From CAZAGT01 sp964484515 (lineage in GTDB: Bacteria > Desulfobacterota > DSM-4660 > Desulfatiglandales > HGW-15), in NCBI GenBank assembly GCA_964484515.1, contig CAZAGT010000201.1, forward strand, positions 1-9,070: DNA of 9,070 nt. Direction: 5' to 3'. The position numbers and the translations under genes are program-made. The notes under the pieces were generated by a model, which was not told the DNA's origin, made no database searches, and worked only from the letters and a program-made list of their open reading frames with translations. This document shows positions 5,232-9,070 of this stretch, in pieces; within the stretch, counting starts at the first letter, position 1, and every line of letters begins with the position of its first letter.

Positions 5232-8200
5232 ATGACACGGCTGGCTCTTTGGCTTATTTCCCTGTCCTTCCTCATAACACCCGCCAAAACGGCTCTGTGC
5301 GAACCCCTTCGGTTGATGCGTTACCCTGATATTGCCGATGGCAGGATCGTCTTCAGTTATCAAGGGGACCTCTGGGCCGTTCCGCAAACTGGAGGTCGCG
5401 CTATCCGTCTAACCGTTCATCGCGGTTATGAAACCCACCCGAAGATCTCACCGGATGGGAAATGGATCGCGTTTACGGCTGACTATTTTGGGGGCCGGAA
5501 CGTCTTTGTCATACCGGCCGAAGGCGGACCGCCGAAACAACTTACCTATCACCCGTCTCCTGCAACCGTTGTCGATTGGACGCCCGACAGCCGCTTCGTG
5601 GTCTTCGCTTCAAATCGAACGGGCTATGCCCCATTTTTCACGGAGTTATTCAAGGTCTCGCCGGCAGGCCGATTCCCTGAGAAGCTCCCTGTTGACCGTG
5701 GCAGCCTCGCGAGTTTCTCCCCCGACGGCCGCCAGATGGTGTTTATCCGCCACCCAATGACCTATTGGTGGTGGAAGCGCTATAGAGGGACACTCAACCA
5801 TGACCTTTGGCTTTATGACTTCGAGACAAAGGAGTTTCAGCAGATCACGCATTTTGAGGGAAACGACACCTGGCCGATGTGGGGCAGAGATGGTCGGATC
5901 TATTTTGTTTCCGATCGGCAGGGCATTGCCAATCTGTTTGCCTACGAACACCCTCGAGGCGCAAAGAGCCAACTTACGAATTTTACCGACCGAGGCTTAC
6001 AGTGGCCGTCGATGAGCCCGGACGGTCGATGGATTGTCTTTGAAAGACTGGGGCGGCTCTGGCGCTTTGACACCCAGCGTCGGACCATACACGAAGTTGT
6101 GGTAACGGCACCCACTGACGATCATTTCAACCCGACAGCCTTTGTCGATGCTGCCAAGCATGTACAGGGATGGGACATATCACCCCATGGGAAACGGGTT
6201 GTCATGGATGCCCGTGGAGAAATCCTAACCGTGCCGCGAGAACATGGAGATGTGCGGCACCTGACGAGTACGGCAGGTGCGCGCGAACAATTCCCGGTCT
6301 GGTCCCCGAATGGCAAATGGATCGCCTACGTATCTGACGTAAGCGGAGAGCAAGAGATCTATCTCATTGACCAGCTCGGTCGGACCGAACCAAAGCAGTT
6401 GACCGAAAGCGGGCAATTCAAATCCGGTCTTCGCTGGTCTCCCGACAGCACAAAGCTCCTATTCCATACGAACGATCTGCGCCTCCACCTATTGGATACC
6501 GAGAGGGCCGAACTGACCACCGTGGCATGTAGTACCGTAGCGGAAATCGAGGATTATCGCTGGTCCCCGGACGGTCGCTGGGTAGCCTACGCCTATTTGG
6601 AAAAAAACGACAACGCCGATATCTATGTCTACAATCTGGCAAGCGGAGAATCTACCCCAGCCATCACCGGTGCAAGCGATGACTACAACCCGGTGTTTAC
6701 CCCTGATGGAAAGAGCCTGGTCTTTCTCTCCGAGCCTTTCCCCGAGAAAGTCGAGATCCATAGCGTGAGTCTGATGCCTGAGGAGAAGGCACCGTACCAA
6801 AAGCCCGAAGATGAAGAACGTGAGGAATTGGCTTTGGCTGTTAGAGCGGGCTCGGAAGGTCGACCCGCCGGCGGCGGAGACCGGCCACCCGGGGTATCGA
6901 AAGGGCCTCCCGTTGTGAAGATCCAATTCGAGGGCCTTTCGGAACGCAGACGGCGGGTCCCCTTACGAGCTGCGACCTACTCGCACCTACAGGTGACAAA
7001 CGAGCACTATTACTTCCTGATGCCCGTGCCTCAAACCGGGCCGACCCCTGGCGTCGCCAACCCGCAGCAGGCTCTATATGCCTTTGATCTGCAGAAGCTG
7101 GAATCACACAAAGTCGCCGACGAGGTGGAGAGCTACCGTATTGCCCGGGAGTCCGAAGAACCGATCGTGTGGGATGGCAAGGAATTTAGCGTTATCGAGG
7201 GCCATGGAGAAACAGCAAAGGCAAAAACGGTCAGCCTTGCAAAGGCGACCCTGAAGGTGGATCGGCGTCAGGAGTGGCTACAGATCTTTGATGAAAGTTG
7301 GCGTGTAGTCAGGGACTACTTCTACGATCCAAATCTCCACGGCGTGGATTGGGGAGAGGTGAAGAAGTACTATCGGCCTCTTCTCCCATACGTTCGCACA
7401 CGAGGCGAACTCAATCAGTTGATCCTTGAGATGCTGGGAGAGCTCAATGCTTCTCACGGCGGAATCGGCGGAGGGGACGATCCCTCCAAGATGGAGAGGT
7501 ATCCCGTCGCCCGCTTGGGCGCCGAACTGGTGCCGGATTATGACGCCGGCCTGTACCTCTTCAAAAGGGTCTACAAGGGCGAAAAATCTGACAAACGCTA
7601 TGCTGCGCCTCTCGACGCCGAGTATATCGGCATTCGGGAAGGGGACTACCTTCTGGCTATCAACGGAGAGAAGATCTCCGCCCATGAAAATTACCTCAAG
7701 GTTTTGGTGAATAGGCACCAAAACCATGTGGAGCTCACAACGAGTCCTCAGCCATCATGGGAAGGAGCCAAGACGGTCAAGGTCATGCCGATCACGAATG
7801 ACTACCATCTGCGCTACCGGGCATGGGTAGAGCACAACCGCCGGTTCGTGGATCGGGCCAGCGCTGGGCGGATCGGATATGTCCACTTAGAAAACATGAC
7901 GACGAGGGATCTTGACAGATTCAAGCGTTGGTTCGAAGCGTACCGATACAAGGAGGCTATCATCATCGACGTGCGATACAACGGAGGCGGCTACATCGAC
8001 ACGGAGATCATTGATCTCCTCGAGCGGCGTCCCTATCACGTCAGCCGCATGAGAAATGCAGAAGCCCTCCAGCACCCTATGGACGCGTTCGGCGGCAAGG
8101 TAGTCGTCCTCTGCAACGAGTACAGCTTTAGCGACGCGGAGATCTTCCCAAGCGGATTCAGGGCCCGCAATCTTGGTGCCGTCATCGGGAATCAGACCCT

Positions 8201-8459
8201 TGGCTACGTTATTGCGGTGCGGCCCTACAAACTGATTGATGGCGGCACCATCCGTCGGGCCTTCACCGGTCTTTGGGAGCTGGACGGGACTCATTTAGAG
8301 AGCCTAGGAGCGCGGCCGGACATCATCGTGGAAAATACACCGGAAGATGAACTGGTAGGCAAAGACCGCCAGCTGGAAACGGCAATCGAATACCTGATGA
8401 AACAGATCGCTAAGAGTCCCCGTCGCTACGATTACCCCACCCCCATCCGACCTCGCTAG
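5232..8459 (+). CDS. Exported tricorn-like S41-family protease
   Basis: From 5232 this is 1075 residues. A signal peptide (hydrophobic at about 4-16, cleavage perhaps after ALC at 23) targets it to the periplasm, unlike the archaeal cytosolic tricorn. Two beta-propellers built from PD40-type repeats (SPDGKWIAF, SPDGRWIVF, SPNGKWIAY, SPDGRWVAY) fill about 26-300 and 310-670. A charged, Gly/Pro-rich insert lies at about 517-556. A helical C1 domain (about 675-760), a PDZ domain (about 760-855, with IREGDYLLAINGE) and the C2 protease core follow. The catalytic set is complete: S741-H742 (NASHGG), G918 in YNGGG, nucleophile S967 with D968 (NEYSFSDAEIF) and E1023 (HLESLGARPD). These fall almost exactly on Thermoplasma tricorn S745, H746, G918, S965 and E1023, which supports the chosen start. 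The family cleaves peptides to short products for aminopeptidases. One oddity is TLGYVI after VIGNQ, where relatives usually have TWGGVI. Confidence 0.92.
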   Translation: MTRLALWLISLSFLITPAKTALCEPLRLMRYPDIADGRIVFSYQGDLWAVPQTGGRAIRLTVHRGYETHPKISPDGKWIAFTADYFGGRNVFVIPAEGGPPKQLTYHPSPATVVDWTPDSRFVVFASNRTGYAPFFTELFKVSPAGRFPEKLPVDRGSLASFSPDGRQMVFIRHPMTYWWWKRYRGTLNHDLWLYDFETKEFQQITHFEGNDTWPMWGRDGRIYFVSDRQGIANLFAYEHPRGAKSQLTNFTDRGLQWPSMSPDGRWIVFERLGRLWRFDTQRRTIHEVVVTAPTDDHFNPTAFVDAAKHVQGWDISPHGKRVVMDARGEILTVPREHGDVRHLTSTAGAREQFPVWSPNGKWIAYVSDVSGEQEIYLIDQLGRTEPKQLTESGQFKSGLRWSPDSTKLLFHTNDLRLHLLDTERAELTTVACSTVAEIEDYRWSPDGRWVAYAYLEKNDNADIYVYNLASGESTPAITGASDDYNPVFTPDGKSLVFLSEPFPEKVEIHSVSLMPEEKAPYQKPEDEEREELALAVRAGSEGRPAGGGDRPPGVSKGPPVVKIQFEGLSERRRRVPLRAATYSHLQVTNEHYYFLMPVPQTGPTPGVANPQQALYAFDLQKLESHKVADEVESYRIARESEEPIVWDGKEFSVIEGHGETAKAKTVSLAKATLKVDRRQEWLQIFDESWRVVRDYFYDPNLHGVDWGEVKKYYRPLLPYVRTRGELNQLILEMLGELNASHGGIGGGDDPSKMERYPVARLGAELVPDYDAGLYLFKRVYKGEKSDKRYAAPLDAEYIGIREGDYLLAINGEKISAHENYLKVLVNRHQNHVELTTSPQPSWEGAKTVKVMPITNDYHLRYRAWVEHNRRFVDRASAGRIGYVHLENMTTRDLDRFKRWFEAYRYKEAIIIDVRYNGGGYIDTEIIDLLERRPYHVSRMRNAEALQHPMDAFGGKVVVLCNEYSFSDAEIFPSGFRARNLGAVIGNQTLGYVIAVRPYKLIDGGTIRRAFTGLWELDGTHLESLGARPDIIVENTPEDELVGKDRQLETAIEYLMKQIAKSPRRYDYPTPIRPR

Positions 8460-8506
8460 TTTACATCCAGAAATGGCCGACCCAGAATGGGCTGTGGCAT
8501 CGGTAC

Positions 8507-8526
8507 GGGGTCAAGGATTTGACTCC
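8507..8526 (+). other. Eight-base-pair hairpin after the tricorn gene
   Basis: GGGGTCAA (8507-8514) pairs with TTGACTCC (8519-8526) around a GGAT tetraloop, with one G-T pair. It starts 48 bases after the protease stop. No T-run follows, so it may stabilise the 3' end of the transcript rather than terminate it by itself. Confidence 0.4.
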
Positions 8527-8665
8527 AGGAGCCTCGCCCCTAATGCGACGAGACTGAAATGCCCCGATTCCCAACTATACCATGTCATTAGAAGAACGGA
8601 CCTGAGGCGCTGCCGGCCGAATCTTAGGCATGGTTCCTGCTTACGGATATCTTGTTAAGCGGTCC

Positions 8666-8689
8666 CGGCTGTCGCGAGCCGATTTCTTT
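8666..8689 (+). terminator. Possible intrinsic terminator
   Basis: CGGCT (8666-8670) pairs with AGCCG (8677-8681) around a six-base loop. ATTTCTTT (8682-8689) follows, as expected of a weak rho-independent terminator. It lies about 200 bases after the protease stop and 110 bases before the next gene, a sensible boundary. The short stem keeps confidence modest. Confidence 0.4.
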
Positions 8690-8799
8690 ATGGCGAAAGG
8701 CCCGCCAGCAGGGCGACTCTTCAGAGGTTCAGGAACTCGCAGACGTCACTGCATCTTCACCTCTGCCCTGAGCCTGAAAGGTTGCGCCACCGAGGCCTT

Positions 8800-9070
8800 A
8801 TGGAAAGGGAAGATCAGGGGATTTTCAAAGGCCGGACCTTGTTGGGTCTTGGACTATTGGTCATGATAGCGGCCCTGCTCATCTTCTTGGGCATCTTCGA
8901 CCTAGATGAGGTCTTGACCCATTCCGATCCAATTCCCACTCAGCAGGAGATACCCCTTAAGGTCCCGGAATGGGAGGAGGAAGACAGAGCTCCGCAAATG
9001 GAACCCACGGCTGTGGCCGACCGGGATATATCCGTTTTGTCGTCAAACACTATGGAGGCCGAGGCAGAGG
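8800..9070 (+). CDS. Membrane-anchored protein, partial (runs off the window end)
   Basis: From the ATG at 8800 the frame is open for 90 codons to the last base, with no stop. The product starts with a short, fairly polar stretch (MEREDQGIFKGR). One strong membrane helix follows at about 14-33 (LLGLGLLVMIAALLIFLGIF), then an acidic, Pro-containing stretch (VPEWEEEDRAPQMEP). Lys and Arg just before the helix suggest the short end is in the cytoplasm and the rest faces the periplasm. GAGG at 8792-8795 lies four bases upstream and could serve as the ribosome binding site. A short cytoplasmic tail, one helix and an unstructured acidic linker are typical of bitopic cell-envelope proteins whose folded domain comes later, for example SPOR-, TonB- or peptidoglycan-binding proteins. 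That domain lies outside the window, so I assign no function. Confidence 0.7.
   Translation, partial: MEREDQGIFKGRTLLGLGLLVMIAALLIFLGIFDLDEVLTHSDPIPTQQEIPLKVPEWEEEDRAPQMEPTAVADRDISVLSSNTMEAEAE

Larger units (their letters stand above)
8460..8799. other. Spacer of 340 bases without a credible gene
   Basis: Between the protease stop and the last gene there are only short frames without ribosome binding sites. They give Arg-, Ser- and Cys-rich translations typical of non-coding DNA. The stretch contains two hairpins, listed separately. I compared it by eye with common riboswitch and tRNA patterns and found no convincing match. Confidence 0.5.

Noticed and set aside
8500..8560. Possible tRNA remnant, prompted by the translation-like pattern GQGFDSR
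   Set aside because: The hairpin has a four-base loop rather than the seven-base T-loop, and no acceptor or anticodon arm can be paired.
8473..8658. 61-codon forward frame after the protease gene
   Set aside because: No ribosome binding site, Arg- and Cys-rich composition, and it overlaps a hairpin. It looks like a chance frame.
8690..8790. Resemblance of parts of this stretch to glycine or cyclic-di-GMP riboswitch motifs
   Set aside because: Only short pieces match by eye, on different strands, and no complete aptamer fold could be built. A covariance-model search (Rfam/Infernal) would decide.
8630..8866. 78-codon forward frame
   Set aside because: It overlaps the better-supported membrane-protein start at 8800 in another frame and covers the candidate terminator. 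Its composition is not protein-like.

Overview
The window looks like chromosomal DNA from a Gram-negative, moderately GC-rich bacterium. The evidence is strong AGGAGG-type ribosome binding sites, a lipoprotein-like signal, a twin-arginine signal and a periplasm-targeted tricorn protease. The set DUF6599, Tat-DUF362, DUF6713 and bacterial tricorn recalls less-studied phyla such as Acidobacteriota, Nitrospirota or Methylomirabilota. That placement is only an impression. All credible genes lie on the + strand. I see no insertion sequence, phage gene, CRISPR array, rRNA or tRNA.

Layout. (1) 1-224 is a leader with no gene. (2) 225-1952 encodes an IlvD/Edd-family Fe-S dehydratase, closest in features to the sugar-acid (aldonate) dehydratases. 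(3) 1953-2249 is a spacer with a 7-bp hairpin and a possible sigma-70 promoter. (4) 2250-2648 encodes a small, extremely acidic, probably lipid-anchored protein with a duplicated 30-residue unit. (5) 2645-3643 is a DUF6599-like gene that overlaps the previous stop codon by ATGA and is cut in two by an in-frame TAA at 3167-3169. (6) 3722-4621 encodes a Tat-exported DUF362 protein. (7) 4659-5033 encodes a four-helix membrane protein of the DUF6713 type. (8) 5232-8459 encodes a large exported tricorn-like protease with a complete Ser-His-Ser-Glu set. (9) 8460-8799 is a spacer with two hairpins, one resembling a terminator. (10) 8800-9070 is the start of a membrane-anchored protein that runs off the window.

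How they may work together. The dehydratase seems to be a separate transcription unit for sugar-acid catabolism. Genes 4 to 7 are closely spaced on one strand, and all appear to encode envelope proteins (lipoprotein, membrane-anchored DUF6599, Tat-exported DUF362, integral DUF6713). They may form one operon of unknown function, with the periplasmic protease just downstream. The most interesting region is 2250-5033: its four adjacent genes all lack an assigned role, and one carries a nonsense codon.
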